Origin: Lawsonibacter celer
GTDB taxonomy: Bacteria; Bacillota; Clostridia; Oscillospirales; Oscillospiraceae
Assembly (NCBI RefSeq): GCF_014281125.1
Contig: NZ_JACOEA010000001.1
Span: forward strand, 62,001 to 126,000
Reading direction: 5' to 3'
DNA: 64,000 nucleotides
Positions 1-8,466 of this stretch are shown here, piece after piece. The stretch's first letter is position 1. Every line of letters begins with the position of its first letter. The notes beneath the pieces are model-generated. The model searched no databases. It saw nothing but the letters and a program-made list of their open reading frames with translations, and was not told where the DNA came from. A program made the translations under genes and the position numbers.

Positions 1-47
1 AGCTGCTGGAGCGCTGGGCGCCCGGCGTCGCCGGAAGCGCCCTGTAA
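1..47 (+). CDS. 3' end of an upstream gene (partial)
   Basis: An open frame enters from the left edge and stops at TAA 45-47, giving the tail LLERWAPGVAGSAL. Base composition and codon use match mutS2 downstream. In related genomes a U32-family peptidase often precedes mutS2, but fourteen residues are too few to identify the protein, so no function is assigned. Confidence 0.4.
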   Translation, partial: LLERWAPGVAGSAL

Positions 48-111
48 AAGCCGCCGCGCACAGGGGCCGCATCTGCGGGCTGAGTAATCTGAATCAGGAG
101 TTTTACGCCTT

Positions 112-2475
112 ATGACAGATTTATTTGAAAAATCCATTCGAATTCTGGAGCTGCCCCGGGTGCTGGAGCGCCTGGCCGAGCAGGCGGCGACCCAGGAGGG
201 CAAGGAGCGCTGCATGGCCCTGCGGCCCCTGACCGACCCGGACGACGTGCGCCGGGCCCAGGCGGAGACCACCGCGGCGGCGGAGATGATGACCCTGCGG
301 GGCAGCCCCTCTTTTTCCGGCGTCCGGCCGGTGGCGGCCGCCCTACAGCGGGCGGATATGGGGGGCGCGCTCAACACTCGGGAGCTGCTGGATATTGCCG
401 CCGTGCTGCGCGCGGCCCGCTCGGCCAAGGAATACGGCGAAGGGGATAAGCAGACCTGTATCGACCACCTGTTCCGCTCCCTGACTGGAAAGCGCGCTTT
501 GGAGGAGAAGATCACCGGCTCCATCGTAGGGGAGGAGGAGATTGCGGACGCGGCCAGCCCGGAGCTTGCCTCCATCCGGCGGCATATCCGGGCCACCGCG
601 GCCAAGGTGCGGGAGGTATTGCAGCGGCTGCTCTCCTCCAACCAGTCCAAGTACCTTCAGGAGGCCATCATTACCCAGCGCAACGACCGCTTTGTGGTGC
701 CCGTGAAGTCGGAGCACAAGAACGACGTGCCAGGCCTGGTTCACGACGTGTCCTCCTCCGGCTCAACCTTCTTTATTGAGCCCATGGGAGTGGTGAAGGC
801 CAATAACGAGCTCAAGGAGCTCCAGTCCAAGGAGGAAAAGGAGATCGAGCGCATCCTGGCCGCCCTCTCCGCCGAGTGTGCCGCCCACAAGGAGGACATC
901 CGACAGAACTACGACCTGCTTATTTTTTTGGACGTCATCTTTGCCCGGGCCAAGCTCTCCTACCGGATGCGGGCCTGCGAGCCCAAGATCGTCTCCCGGG
1001 GGATTGTGCTCCAGAAGGCCCGCCACCCCCTGCTGGACCCGGACAGGGCGGTGGCCAACGACCTGATGCTGGGGGAGGGCTTTGACACGCTGGTGATCAC
1101 CGGTCCCAACACCGGCGGCAAGACGGTCACCCTCAAGACCATCGGCCTGCTCACCCTCATGGCCCAGTGCGGCCTGCACATCCCCGTGGACGGGGACAGC
1201 CGGATCACCGTGTTCCGCCGGGTGCTGGCCGACATCGGGGACGAGCAGTCCATTGCTCAGAGCCTGTCCACCTTCTCCTCCCACATGGTGAACATTGTGG
1301 GGATTCTGGGCGAGGCGGACGAGCATACCCTCATCCTCTTTGACGAGCTGGGGGCGGGCACCGACCCGGTGGAGGGGGCCGCCCTGGCCGCGGCCATCAT
1401 TGAGTCTGCGCGGGAGCTGGGGGCCCTGGTGGCCGCCACCACCCACTATGCCGAGCTGAAGGTATACGCCATGACCACTCCGGGGGTGGAGAACGCCTCC
1501 TGCGAGTTCAATGTGGACACCCTGGCGCCCACCTACCGCCTGCTCATCGGCATTCCCGGCAAGTCCAACGCCTTTGCCATCTCGGAGCGGCTGGGCCTGC
1601 CCAAGTATATTATCCAGAAGGCCGCCGCCCGGATTGACGCGGAGAACATCCGCTTTGAGGATGTGCTCACCCAGCTGAACGAGCAGCGCCAGGAGATGGA
1701 GCGGGAGAAGGAGGCGGCCGCGCGCCTGCGCCGGGAGATGGAGGAGTCGGCCAAGCTCTCCCGGGAGTACAAGGCCAGAATTGAGGCCGAGCGGGCCAAA
1801 GCGGTGGAGAAGGCCCAGGCGGAGGCCCGGGCCATCCTCAATGAGGCCCGCAGCACCGCGGACCAGGTGTTTCAGGAGCTCAACGACATGCGCCGCCGCC
1901 AGCGCAGGGAGGAGGACTGGCAGGCGGTCAACGACGCACGGGCCGCCCTGCGGGGGACCCTCAACCGGGCGGAGGACAAGCTGGGCGCCCGGCCGGAGGA
2001 GCCCGCGCCGCCCCCCACCCGCCCGGCGCAGGCGGGGGACACGGTGGAGCTGGTGCGCATGGGCACCCAGGCCACGGTGATCGCGGTGAACAAGGACGGT
2101 TCTTTGCAGCTGCAGGCGGGCATTCTGAATATCAGCGCCAAGCAGGACGAGGTGCGCGTGGTGGAAGGGGAGACCCAGAAGTCAGCCAGGCAGGCGGTCC
2201 GCCGGGCGGAGCACAAGCTGCGCAGCCTGGGCGCCTCTCCGGAGGTGGATCTGCGGGGCATGATGACCGACGAGGCCATCGGCGTGCTGGACCTGTTCCT
2301 GGACAACGCGGTGATGGGCAAGCTCAACGAGGTGCGTATCATCCACGGCAAGGGGACCGGTGCGGTGCGCAGGGCGGTGCGGGAGCACCTCAAGCGCAGC
2401 CGTTATATCAAATCTTTCCGCCCCGGCCGCTACGGCGAGGGAGAGGACGGCGTAACCATCGCGGAGCTGAAATAG
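112..2475 (+). CDS. mutS2: Endonuclease MutS2 (MutS-type ATPase with Smr nuclease domain)
   Basis: A 787-residue protein of normal MutS2 length. The N-terminal half is the MutS-like core and clamp. The ATPase has Walker A ITGPNTGGKT near residue 329 and Walker B LILFDELGAGTDP near 405. A long charged coiled coil follows (about 515-620). The C-terminus is an Smr domain from about 710, with VDLRG and HGKGTG. The mismatch-recognition domain of MutS1 is absent. The family acts in suppression of homologous recombination and, in Bacillus, in rescue of collided ribosomes. AGGAG lies 11 bases before the ATG. The upstream gene ends 64 bases away, so the two may be cotranscribed. Confidence 0.96.
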   Translation: MTDLFEKSIRILELPRVLERLAEQAATQEGKERCMALRPLTDPDDVRRAQAETTAAAEMMTLRGSPSFSGVRPVAAALQRADMGGALNTRELLDIAAVLRAARSAKEYGEGDKQTCIDHLFRSLTGKRALEEKITGSIVGEEEIADAASPELASIRRHIRATAAKVREVLQRLLSSNQSKYLQEAIITQRNDRFVVPVKSEHKNDVPGLVHDVSSSGSTFFIEPMGVVKANNELKELQSKEEKEIERILAALSAECAAHKEDIRQNYDLLIFLDVIFARAKLSYRMRACEPKIVSRGIVLQKARHPLLDPDRAVANDLMLGEGFDTLVITGPNTGGKTVTLKTIGLLTLMAQCGLHIPVDGDSRITVFRRVLADIGDEQSIAQSLSTFSSHMVNIVGILGEADEHTLILFDELGAGTDPVEGAALAAAIIESARELGALVAATTHYAELKVYAMTTPGVENASCEFNVDTLAPTYRLLIGIPGKSNAFAISERLGLPKYIIQKAAARIDAENIRFEDVLTQLNEQRQEMEREKEAAARLRREMEESAKLSREYKARIEAERAKAVEKAQAEARAILNEARSTADQVFQELNDMRRRQRREEDWQAVNDARAALRGTLNRAEDKLGARPEEPAPPPTRPAQAGDTVELVRMGTQATVIAVNKDGSLQLQAGILNISAKQDEVRVVEGETQKSARQAVRRAEHKLRSLGASPEVDLRGMMTDEAIGVLDLFLDNAVMGKLNEVRIIHGKGTGAVRRAVREHLKRSRYIKSFRPGRYGEGEDGVTIAELK

Positions 2476-2575
2476 CGCCGCCAAATGTCCGCGCATTGTG
2501 GACTTTGGCTTCCGGGGAATTGCATGTCACCGTCAATCCAAACAGTTTCAACGGCGTAATTTGTTTATTTTGTCA

Positions 2576-2604
2576 TTGACGGTTTGCCACAAATTTGATA
2601 TTCT
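2576..2604 (+). promoter_or_regulatory. Sigma-A-type promoter of the HPr gene
   Basis: TTGACG (2576-2581), a 17-base spacer and TATTCT (2599-2604), placed 40 bases before the HPr start. The stretch 2476-2643 otherwise shows no gene. Confidence 0.65.
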
Positions 2605-2643
2605 ATACACGAAGTATGCGAACGCATCTTGGGGGGAAACGCT

Positions 2644-2907
2644 ATGTATATGAAAGAGGCAGTCGTGAACAACCAGGTCGGCCTGCACGCAAGACCGGCT
2701 ACCTTCTTTATCCAGAAGGCCAATGAGTTTAAAAGCTCGATCTGGGTGGAGAAGGATGAGCGGAGAGTGAATGCCAAGAGCCTTTTGGGTGTGCTTTCCC
2801 TAGGCATCGTGAAGGGTACCTCTATTAACCTGATTGCAGACGGCCCCGATGAGAAGGAGGCCGTGGAGGCGCTCATCGAACTGATTTCCACGAACTTCTC
2901 CGAGTAA
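2644..2907 (+). CDS. ptsH: HPr-family phosphocarrier protein
   Basis: An 87-residue protein, the usual HPr size. The active-site motif GLHARPA carries the histidine phosphorylated by enzyme I. The Ser46-type regulatory site is present in NAKSLLG, so it could take phosphate from HPr kinase and act in catabolite control. Retention of the histidine argues against a Crh-type paralogue. A longer TTG-initiated frame exists from 2629, but the G-rich ribosome site at 2631-2636 sits correctly before ATG 2644. Enzyme I and sugar permeases are not nearby. The gene is a single-gene unit between its own promoter and a terminator. Confidence 0.9.
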   Translation: MYMKEAVVNNQVGLHARPATFFIQKANEFKSSIWVEKDERRVNAKSLLGVLSLGIVKGTSINLIADGPDEKEAVEALIELISTNFSE

Positions 2908-2927
2908 TGATTTTCATTCCTGCGAGA

Positions 2928-2959
2928 GAAAAAAGCGCTGCATATGCGGCGCTTTTTTT
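2928..2959 (+). terminator. Rho-independent terminator after ptsH
   Basis: Arms AAAAAAGCGC and GCGCTTTTTTT enclose a short loop and end in a T tract, 20 bases after the ptsH stop. Confidence 0.85.
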
Positions 2960-2985
2960 GCGCGCTGAAAAATGGCGGCATGCCC

Positions 2986-3013
2986 TTGACAAGCGGCGTT
3001 TTTATGGTAAAAT
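2986..3013 (+). promoter_or_regulatory. Promoter of the alaS leader
   Basis: TTGACA (2986-2991), a 16-base spacer and TAAAAT (3008-3013), immediately before the T-box leader. Confidence 0.7.
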
Positions 3014-3017
3014 AGGT

Positions 3018-3262
3018 CGGTGATCGAACAAAGGATACTGGCTTTGACGAGAAAAGCCGGAAGCACGCGGCCAACAGCGAGGGGGAGCGGGTGTAAGCCC
3101 CCGGCAGACGCGGTTCCGGCAGCCGCCTCTGAGCCGCCTGTGACGAGCAGGCCGAGCCGTCCCCGTTACCGGACGCAATGAGAAGCGCCCTTTGACCGGG
3201 CGCAATCAGGGTGGTACCGCGGAGTATACGCTTCGCCCCTGGCTGGGGGCGGGGCGTTTTTT
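3018..3262 (+). promoter_or_regulatory. T-box riboswitch controlling alaS
   Basis: The conserved T-box sequence AGGGTGGTACCGCG is at 3208-3221. It is followed by a terminator hairpin (CGCCCC...GGGGCG plus T run, about 3231-3262) that the T-box can replace with an antiterminator. Upstream, a structured Stem I region includes GTGTAAGCCCCC. A GCC triplet at 3125-3127, just before TCTGAGCCGCC, is a plausible alanine specifier codon. Uncharged tRNA-Ala would stabilise the antiterminator and switch alaS on. The leader class is certain; the exact specifier and the 5' boundary are tentative. Confidence 0.92.
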
Positions 3263-3333
3263 CTGCACACGGGCGCGAAAGACCCCCGCAGACAGCGAAA
3301 AACGATTTTTAAATGAGATGGAGGTCGATTCCC

Positions 3334-5991
3334 ATGAAGAACCCCAAGCCTTACGGCTTAAATGAGCTGCGCGAGATGTTCCTGTCCTTTTTTGAGACTA
3401 AGGGCCATCTGCGCCTGCCCAGCTTTTCCCTGATCCCCCAGAACGACGCGTCCCTGCTGCTGATCAACTCCGGCATGGCGCCCATGAAGCCCTGGTTCAC
3501 CGGGGAGCAGGAGCCCCCCCGCCGCCGGGTGTGTACCTGCCAGAAGTGTATCCGCACCGGCGACATTGAAAACATCGGCCACACCGCCCGCCACGGCACC
3601 TATTTTGAGATGCTGGGCAACTTCTCCTTCGGGGATTATTTCAAGAAGGAGGCCATTGCCTGGTCCTGGGAGTTCCTGACCAGCCCGGAGTGGGTGGGGC
3701 TGGACCCGGACCGGCTGTATCCCTCGGTCTATCAGGACGACGACGAGGCCTTCGAGATCTGGAACAAGCAGATCGGCATCCCTGCCGAGCGTATCTTCCG
3801 CTTCGGCAAGGAGGACAACTTCTGGGAGCACGGCTCCGGTCCCTGCGGCCCCTGCTCCGAGATCTACTATGACCGTGGCCCCGAGTACGGCTGCGGCAAG
3901 CCCGGATGTACGGTGGGCTGCGACTGCGACCGCTATATGGAGGTCTGGAACAACGTCTTTTCCCAATTCGACAACGACGGGGAGGGGCACTACACCGAGC
4001 TCAAGCAGAAGAACATCGACACCGGTATGGGGCTGGAGCGGCTGGCCTGCGTGTGTCAGGGTGTGGACTCCCTCTTTGATGTGGACACGGTGATGAACAT
4101 CACCAATAAGGTCACCGAGATCACCGGCGCCAGCTACGGGCAGAGCCGGGAGAAGGACGTCTCCCTGCGGGTGATCACCGACCATATCCGCTCGTCCACC
4201 TTTATGATCTGCGACGGCGTGCTCCCCTCCAACGAGGGCCGGGGCTACGTGCTGCGCCGACTGCTGCGCCGGGCCGCCCGCCACGGCAAGCTCCTTGGAG
4301 TCAATGAGCCCTTCCTCTATCAGGTGTGCGACACTGTGATCCATGAGAACGAGGGCCACTATCCCGAGCTGCGGGAGCGGCAGGACTATATCACCAAGGT
4401 CATCCGGGTGGAGGAGGAGAACTTCGCCAAAACCATCGACGGCGGACTGAAGATCTTTAACGAAATGCTCGAGGACCACAAGGCCAAAGGGGAAAAGACA
4501 TTCTCCGGCGCCGACGCCTTCAAGCTATACGACACCTACGGCTTTCCCATCGACCTGACATTGGAGATGGTGGCTGAGCAGGGCATGAAGCTGGACGAGA
4601 AGGAGTTCCACAAGCAGATGGAGGAACAGCGCCAGCGGGCCCGCAAGGCGCGGGAGGCTCTGGGCGACTTGGGCTGGGCCGGTGTGGAGTTCGGCAAGGA
4701 GGTCCCGGCCAGCGAGTTTGTAGGCTATGACCACACGACATTCGAGGGCGCCAAGGTGGTGGCCCTGGTGGTGGAGAACGAGCAGGCGGAGGAGCTGATG
4801 CCCGGCGTGGAGGGCATCGTGGTGCTGGACAAGACCCCCTTCTACGCCGAGATGGGCGGCCAGACCGCCGACCACGGCGTGATCACGGCCGACGGGGTGA
4901 GCTTTACCGTCACCGATGTGCAGAAGAACAAGGGCGGCAAGTATATGCACTACGGCAAGCTGACCCAGGGCGTGCTCAAACTGGGGGATACCGTTTCCGC
5001 CGCAATTGACACCACCCGCCGCAAGGCCGTCATGCGTGCCCACTCCGCCACCCACCTGCTGGACAAGGCCCTGCGCGCCGTGCTGGGTGACCACGTCCAC
5101 CAGGCGGGCAGCCTGGTGGAGCCGGACCGCCTGCGCTTCGACTTCACCCACTTCTCCGCCATGACGCCCGAGGAGCTGGGCAAGGTGTCCAGCGAGGTCA
5201 ACCGGGCCATTCTGGAGGGCTATGACATCCACACCGACGTGCTGCCCATTGAAGAGGCCAAGAAGAAGGGCGCCATCGCCCTCTTTGGCGAGAAGTACGG
5301 CGACACGGTCCGGGTGGTGGACATGGGCGAGGGCTATTCCGTGGAGTTCTGCGGCGGCACCCATCTGGACAACACCGCCAAGGTGGGCGTGTTCCACATC
5401 TCCAGCGAGTTCTCCGTGGCCTCCGGCGTCCGCCGCATCGAGGCCACCACGGGCAGAGCGTCACTGGAGCTTATGAGCCGGAACCAGGAGATGCTGTTCC
5501 AGGCCGCCGCCGCGCTGAAGGCCAAGCCCAGCGAGCTGCGGGAGCGGGCCGAGGCCGTCATGGGCGAGGTCAAGCAGCTGCACCAGATGGTGGAGAAGTT
5601 CAAGGCCAAGGACGCCCTGGGTGAAGCCGAGCGCATTATGTTCGGCGCCCATGAGGTGGGCGGGCTGAAGGTGCTCACCGCCACGGTCCCGGATGCGGAT
5701 GCGGCCCGACTGCGTACAATGGGCGATATGCTGCGGGACAAGGACCCCAAGGTGGTGGCGGTCCTGGCTGCCGTCAATGGCGGGAAGATCACCTTCCTGG
5801 CCGTCTGCGGCAAGGAGGCCGTGGGCAAGGGCATTAAGGCGGGCGATATCATTAAGCAGGTCTCCGCCATCGCCGGCGGCTCCGGCGGCGGCAAGCCCGA
5901 CTCCGCCATGGGCGGCGGGAAGGACCCCCTGATGGTGGATAACGCCCTGGCCATGGTGGACAACTTTGTGTCCATGAAGCTGAAGGGCTGA
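3334..5991 (+). CDS. alaS: Alanyl-tRNA synthetase
   Basis: An 885-residue class II synthetase that charges tRNA-Ala. The N-terminal catalytic domain begins MKNPKPYGLNELREMFLSFF and includes the GRGYVLRRLLRRA stretch. The editing domain has zinc-binding HSATH at about 570-574 and CGGTH at about 673-677, the standard AlaRS positions. The C-terminal C-Ala domain ends with a glycine-rich segment and DPLMVDNALAMV. A frame opens earlier at 3313, but GGAGG at 3320-3324 sits nine bases before ATG 3334, which also gives the conserved N-terminus. Expression is set by the T-box leader upstream. A strong terminator follows the stop. Confidence 0.98.
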   Translation: MKNPKPYGLNELREMFLSFFETKGHLRLPSFSLIPQNDASLLLINSGMAPMKPWFTGEQEPPRRRVCTCQKCIRTGDIENIGHTARHGTYFEMLGNFSFGDYFKKEAIAWSWEFLTSPEWVGLDPDRLYPSVYQDDDEAFEIWNKQIGIPAERIFRFGKEDNFWEHGSGPCGPCSEIYYDRGPEYGCGKPGCTVGCDCDRYMEVWNNVFSQFDNDGEGHYTELKQKNIDTGMGLERLACVCQGVDSLFDVDTVMNITNKVTEITGASYGQSREKDVSLRVITDHIRSSTFMICDGVLPSNEGRGYVLRRLLRRAARHGKLLGVNEPFLYQVCDTVIHENEGHYPELRERQDYITKVIRVEEENFAKTIDGGLKIFNEMLEDHKAKGEKTFSGADAFKLYDTYGFPIDLTLEMVAEQGMKLDEKEFHKQMEEQRQRARKAREALGDLGWAGVEFGKEVPASEFVGYDHTTFEGAKVVALVVENEQAEELMPGVEGIVVLDKTPFYAEMGGQTADHGVITADGVSFTVTDVQKNKGGKYMHYGKLTQGVLKLGDTVSAAIDTTRRKAVMRAHSATHLLDKALRAVLGDHVHQAGSLVEPDRLRFDFTHFSAMTPEELGKVSSEVNRAILEGYDIHTDVLPIEEAKKKGAIALFGEKYGDTVRVVDMGEGYSVEFCGGTHLDNTAKVGVFHISSEFSVASGVRRIEATTGRASLELMSRNQEMLFQAAAALKAKPSELRERAEAVMGEVKQLHQMVEKFKAKDALGEAERIMFGAHEVGGLKVLTATVPDADAARLRTMGDMLRDKDPKVVAVLAAVNGGKITFLAVCGKEAVGKGIKAGDIIKQVSAIAGGSGGGKPDSAMGGGKDPLMVDNALAMVDNFVSMKLKG

Positions 5992-6026
5992 GCCCGGCTG
6001 TCAGGCGTTTATAAGAGAGAAAACTG

Positions 6027-6066
6027 AAGAACCGCCGCCCGGAGCACTGCTCCGGGCGGCGGTTCT
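6027..6066. terminator. Bidirectional terminator between alaS and the radical SAM gene
   Basis: A nearly uninterrupted 20-bp inverted repeat with arms starting AAGAACCGCCGCCC, flanked by A and T runs. It lies between two converging genes and can serve both. Confidence 0.88.
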
Positions 6067-6073
6067 TTTCTGC

Positions 6074-7579
6074 CTAACGCCGGCCCTTGAGCCGTTTGAG
6101 CACGACCCGGGCCTTTTTATAGAGATAGCGCAGCCGGGCCAGACGGAGGCCCCGGGCATGGTCCCGCCCGATGTGCGCCCGGAAGGCCAGCGGGTCCTGC
6201 TCATAGCGCAGGCAGCGGCGGCGAAAACAGGGAAACTGCCAGAGGAAGATCAGCTGATACCACAAGCGGCTGACGGGGTCGTCCTCCTGCTTCCAATAGG
6301 CGTTGAACTGCTCCGCCATGGGTGCGTAGAGGATGGAGTCCATTTCCTCCCGGGTCAGGCGCCCCTGTTCCACCGCCATGGGCACAATGTCCGTGCCGGG
6401 GAGAAAATTCAGCCCGTGAAGCTGAAGCTCATAACGGCCCTCCAGCCGCTTGACCAGCTCATAGGTCTCGCGCATGGTGTCCGCCGTCTCAAAGGGGTGC
6501 TGGAGCATGAAGTCATAGTTGGCCCAGAATACGTCGGACTGGCGGATGGTCCGGGTTGACTGTACGATATCCTCATTGGTCTCATAGCGGTGAAAGACCT
6601 CCCGGCGGATCGAGGAGGAGCCGGACTGGATCCCCATGATGACCTCCACCAATCCCACCCGGACCAGCTTGCGGAGCACCTGGGCGTCCACCATTTTGGG
6701 ATGGGACCAGATGCTGAAGGGCAGGCCGATCCGAGCCCGGTACTTGTCCACAAACTCGTCCACCCAGCCGGGGAGGTTGGGGAAAATCTCGTCGTAGAAG
6801 TGGATGAAGGCGATGGAGCGGCACGCCCGCCGGGCCTCCTCCAGCTCCTGGATGACGCTCTCCACTGAGCGGGTGCGCACCGGGTGCACCCCGGCGGGAT
6901 ACAGCCGCCGCAGGTTGACACAGCTGCAATAGGAGCAGGTGAAGGGGCAGCCCCGGGAGGCGATCACCTCGTAGCTGAGAGCGCCCAGCTGGGGGTCGCC
7001 CTCGGTCAGCCTGCCCTCGTCAATGAGGCAGGCGTTAGGACTGTTGACCGTGGGCAGGCCGTAGCGGTCCAGGTCGTTGTCTAGGCAGCCCACCGGGTTG
7101 ATGCGGACGGCGTCCCCCTCCAGATAGCACAGGGAGGGGATGCTCTCCAACTGGCGGCCCTCCCGCAGGGCGTCCGCCAGCTGCACGACAGGCCCCTCGC
7201 CGTCCAGCCGGATGACGTAGGGTACGCCCCGGCGGAGGAAATACTCCGGCTCCAGGGAGGCGTAGGCCCCGCCGCAGGCCACCGGACCCAGGTCCTTCTC
7301 CCCCAGAGCGTCCAGCACCGCGCACACGCTGTCCAGGTACATGGAGCTCATCACCGACAGGCCGATGAGCATGGGTTTCTCCCGACGGACGCGCCGGCAG
7401 AGCAGTTCCAGCTCCTCCGCCGTGGCGGGGGAGGGGGCGCGGCTGTTGAAGCGTTTAAAAAAGACGGTCGCCACCCGGTACCCCGCCCGGGTGAGCGCCG
7501 ATTCCAAATACCGCACCCCCAATGCCTTGACATTGTAAAAGGCGACCAGCACCACGGTGCCCTTTTCTCCCTGTGCCAT
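6074..7579 (-). CDS. B12-binding-type radical SAM protein
   Basis: A 501-residue protein. The N-terminal part (1-140) looks like a cobalamin-binding Rossmann domain (VVLVAFYNVKALGVRYLESAL and later PVACGGAYAS). The radical SAM core carries the cluster motif CPFTCSYC near residue 215. The C-terminus is basic (KARVVLKRLKGRR). Such BchE-like enzymes carry out methylations, ring closures and other radical reactions, but the substrate cannot be read from sequence. It stands alone on the minus strand, divergent from the XRE regulator at 7715. The upstream GGAGGT is a good ribosome site for the ATG at 7579. Confidence 0.85.
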   Translation of the reverse strand: MAQGEKGTVVLVAFYNVKALGVRYLESALTRAGYRVATVFFKRFNSRAPSPATAEELELLCRRVRREKPMLIGLSVMSSMYLDSVCAVLDALGEKDLGPVACGGAYASLEPEYFLRRGVPYVIRLDGEGPVVQLADALREGRQLESIPSLCYLEGDAVRINPVGCLDNDLDRYGLPTVNSPNACLIDEGRLTEGDPQLGALSYEVIASRGCPFTCSYCSCVNLRRLYPAGVHPVRTRSVESVIQELEEARRACRSIAFIHFYDEIFPNLPGWVDEFVDKYRARIGLPFSIWSHPKMVDAQVLRKLVRVGLVEVIMGIQSGSSSIRREVFHRYETNEDIVQSTRTIRQSDVFWANYDFMLQHPFETADTMRETYELVKRLEGRYELQLHGLNFLPGTDIVPMAVEQGRLTREEMDSILYAPMAEQFNAYWKQEDDPVSRLWYQLIFLWQFPCFRRRCLRYEQDPLAFRAHIGRDHARGLRLARLRYLYKKARVVLKRLKGRR

Positions 7580-7596
7580 CCGTGTACCTCCAGAAT

Positions 7597-7643
7597 TTAT
7601 AGTATACTCTATTGTTGAAAATAATAATTATAGTATATACTCT
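7597..7643. repeat. Paired TTATAGTATA(TA)CTCT boxes between divergent genes
   Basis: TTATAGTATACTCT at 7597-7610 recurs as TTATAGTATATACTCT at 7628-7643. Both lie in the AT-rich gap between the radical SAM gene and the XRE regulator and overlap plausible -10 elements. They are candidate operator boxes; this is inference from position. Confidence 0.45.
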
Positions 7644-7714
7644 GGGAGGAATAATATCAATAGTCTGTTTCAAATAAACTTTACTATTTTTAGACTGTGT
7701 TATGAGGTGAGTTT

Positions 7715-8056
7715 ATGAGCCAAATCACACAGACGATTGGTATCCGCCTGCGGCAGCAGCGCAGCCGGCGGGGCTATAGCCAGGAGCGGCTGGCCGAGCT
7801 GGCGGGACTGCACCCCACCTATATCGGACAGATTGAGCGGGGAGAAAAGAACCTTACTGTGGAGAGCCTGTCCAAGATCACTCAGGCGCTTGGGGTGCCC
7901 ATGTCTCAGCTGCTGGAAAAAATTGATGGCCAGGAGGGGGCGGACAGCTATGCCCTGCGGGCCTATGAGCTGTTCTGCGCCCTGGCCGAGCCGAGGCAGA
8001 AAGAGCTCTATCAGATTCTGTCGGCCGTGGGCCGGTATGGGGAAAAAGGGGAATGA
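7715..8056 (+). CDS. XRE-family transcriptional regulator
   Basis: A 113-residue protein with one helix-turn-helix of the Cro/C1 type at about 9-65 (IGIRLRQQRSRRGYSQERLAEL, then YIGQIERGEKNL), followed by a short helical tail. It resembles the SinR/ImmR-like regulators common in Firmicutes. GAGGTGAG lies just before the ATG. The target is not evident; the repeated boxes just upstream suggest control of itself and of the divergent radical SAM gene. The downstream HIT gene has its own promoter overlapping this gene's end. Confidence 0.85.
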   Translation: MSQITQTIGIRLRQQRSRRGYSQERLAELAGLHPTYIGQIERGEKNLTVESLSKITQALGVPMSQLLEKIDGQEGADSYALRAYELFCALAEPRQKELYQILSAVGRYGEKGE

Positions 8057-8081
8057 CAAAGGCTTTTTTCTGTGTTATACT
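8053..8081 (+). promoter_or_regulatory. Promoter of the HIT gene
   Basis: ATGACA (8053-8058), a 17-base spacer and TATACT (8076-8081). The -35 overlaps the stop codon of the XRE gene. Confidence 0.6.
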
Positions 8082-8117
8082 ATAAAAAATCCCATGGGAT
8101 AAGGAGGAAGGTTCCAA

Positions 8118-8462
8118 ATGCCTGATTGTCTCTTCTGCAGGATTATCGCCGGGGAGATTCCGTCCAAAAAGGTGTATGAGGACGAGCAGTGTTATGCCTT
8201 TTATGACATCGACCCCCAGGCGCCCACCCATTTCCTGGTGGTGCCCAAGGCTCATATTCAGTCCGCCGCCGCCATTACGGCGGAGAACGAGGCCGTGGTG
8301 GGCCATATCTTCACCGTGATCGCCCGGCTGGCCGGGGAGCTGGGCTTTGCCGGCCGGGGCTACCGGGTGGTCTCTAACATCGGGGAGCAGGGCCAGCAGA
8401 CGGTGCCCCACCTGCACTTCCATGTGCTGGCGGGCCGGGATATGACCTGGCCGCCCGGCTGA
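8118..8462 (+). CDS. HIT-family nucleotide hydrolase (HinT-like)
   Basis: A 114-residue protein with N-terminal CLFCRIIAGEIPS and the catalytic histidine triad HLHFHVL near residue 99. It belongs to the HINT branch, which hydrolyses purine nucleoside phosphoramidates and adenylates. Its length is normal. AAGGAGGAAGG precedes the ATG. The stop lies four bases before the next gene, so it is probably cotranscribed with the membrane protein, with no obvious biochemical link. Confidence 0.93.
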   Translation: MPDCLFCRIIAGEIPSKKVYEDEQCYAFYDIDPQAPTHFLVVPKAHIQSAAAITAENEAVVGHIFTVIARLAGELGFAGRGYRVVSNIGEQGQQTVPHLHFHVLAGRDMTWPPG

Positions 8463-8466
8463 GCCG

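Noticed and set aside
3358..4479. Long minus-strand frame opposite alaS
   Set aside because: It has no ribosome site and no domain, and is fully explained as the shadow of alaS codon usage. Similar antisense frames opposite leuS, feoB and mutS2 were dropped for the same reason.
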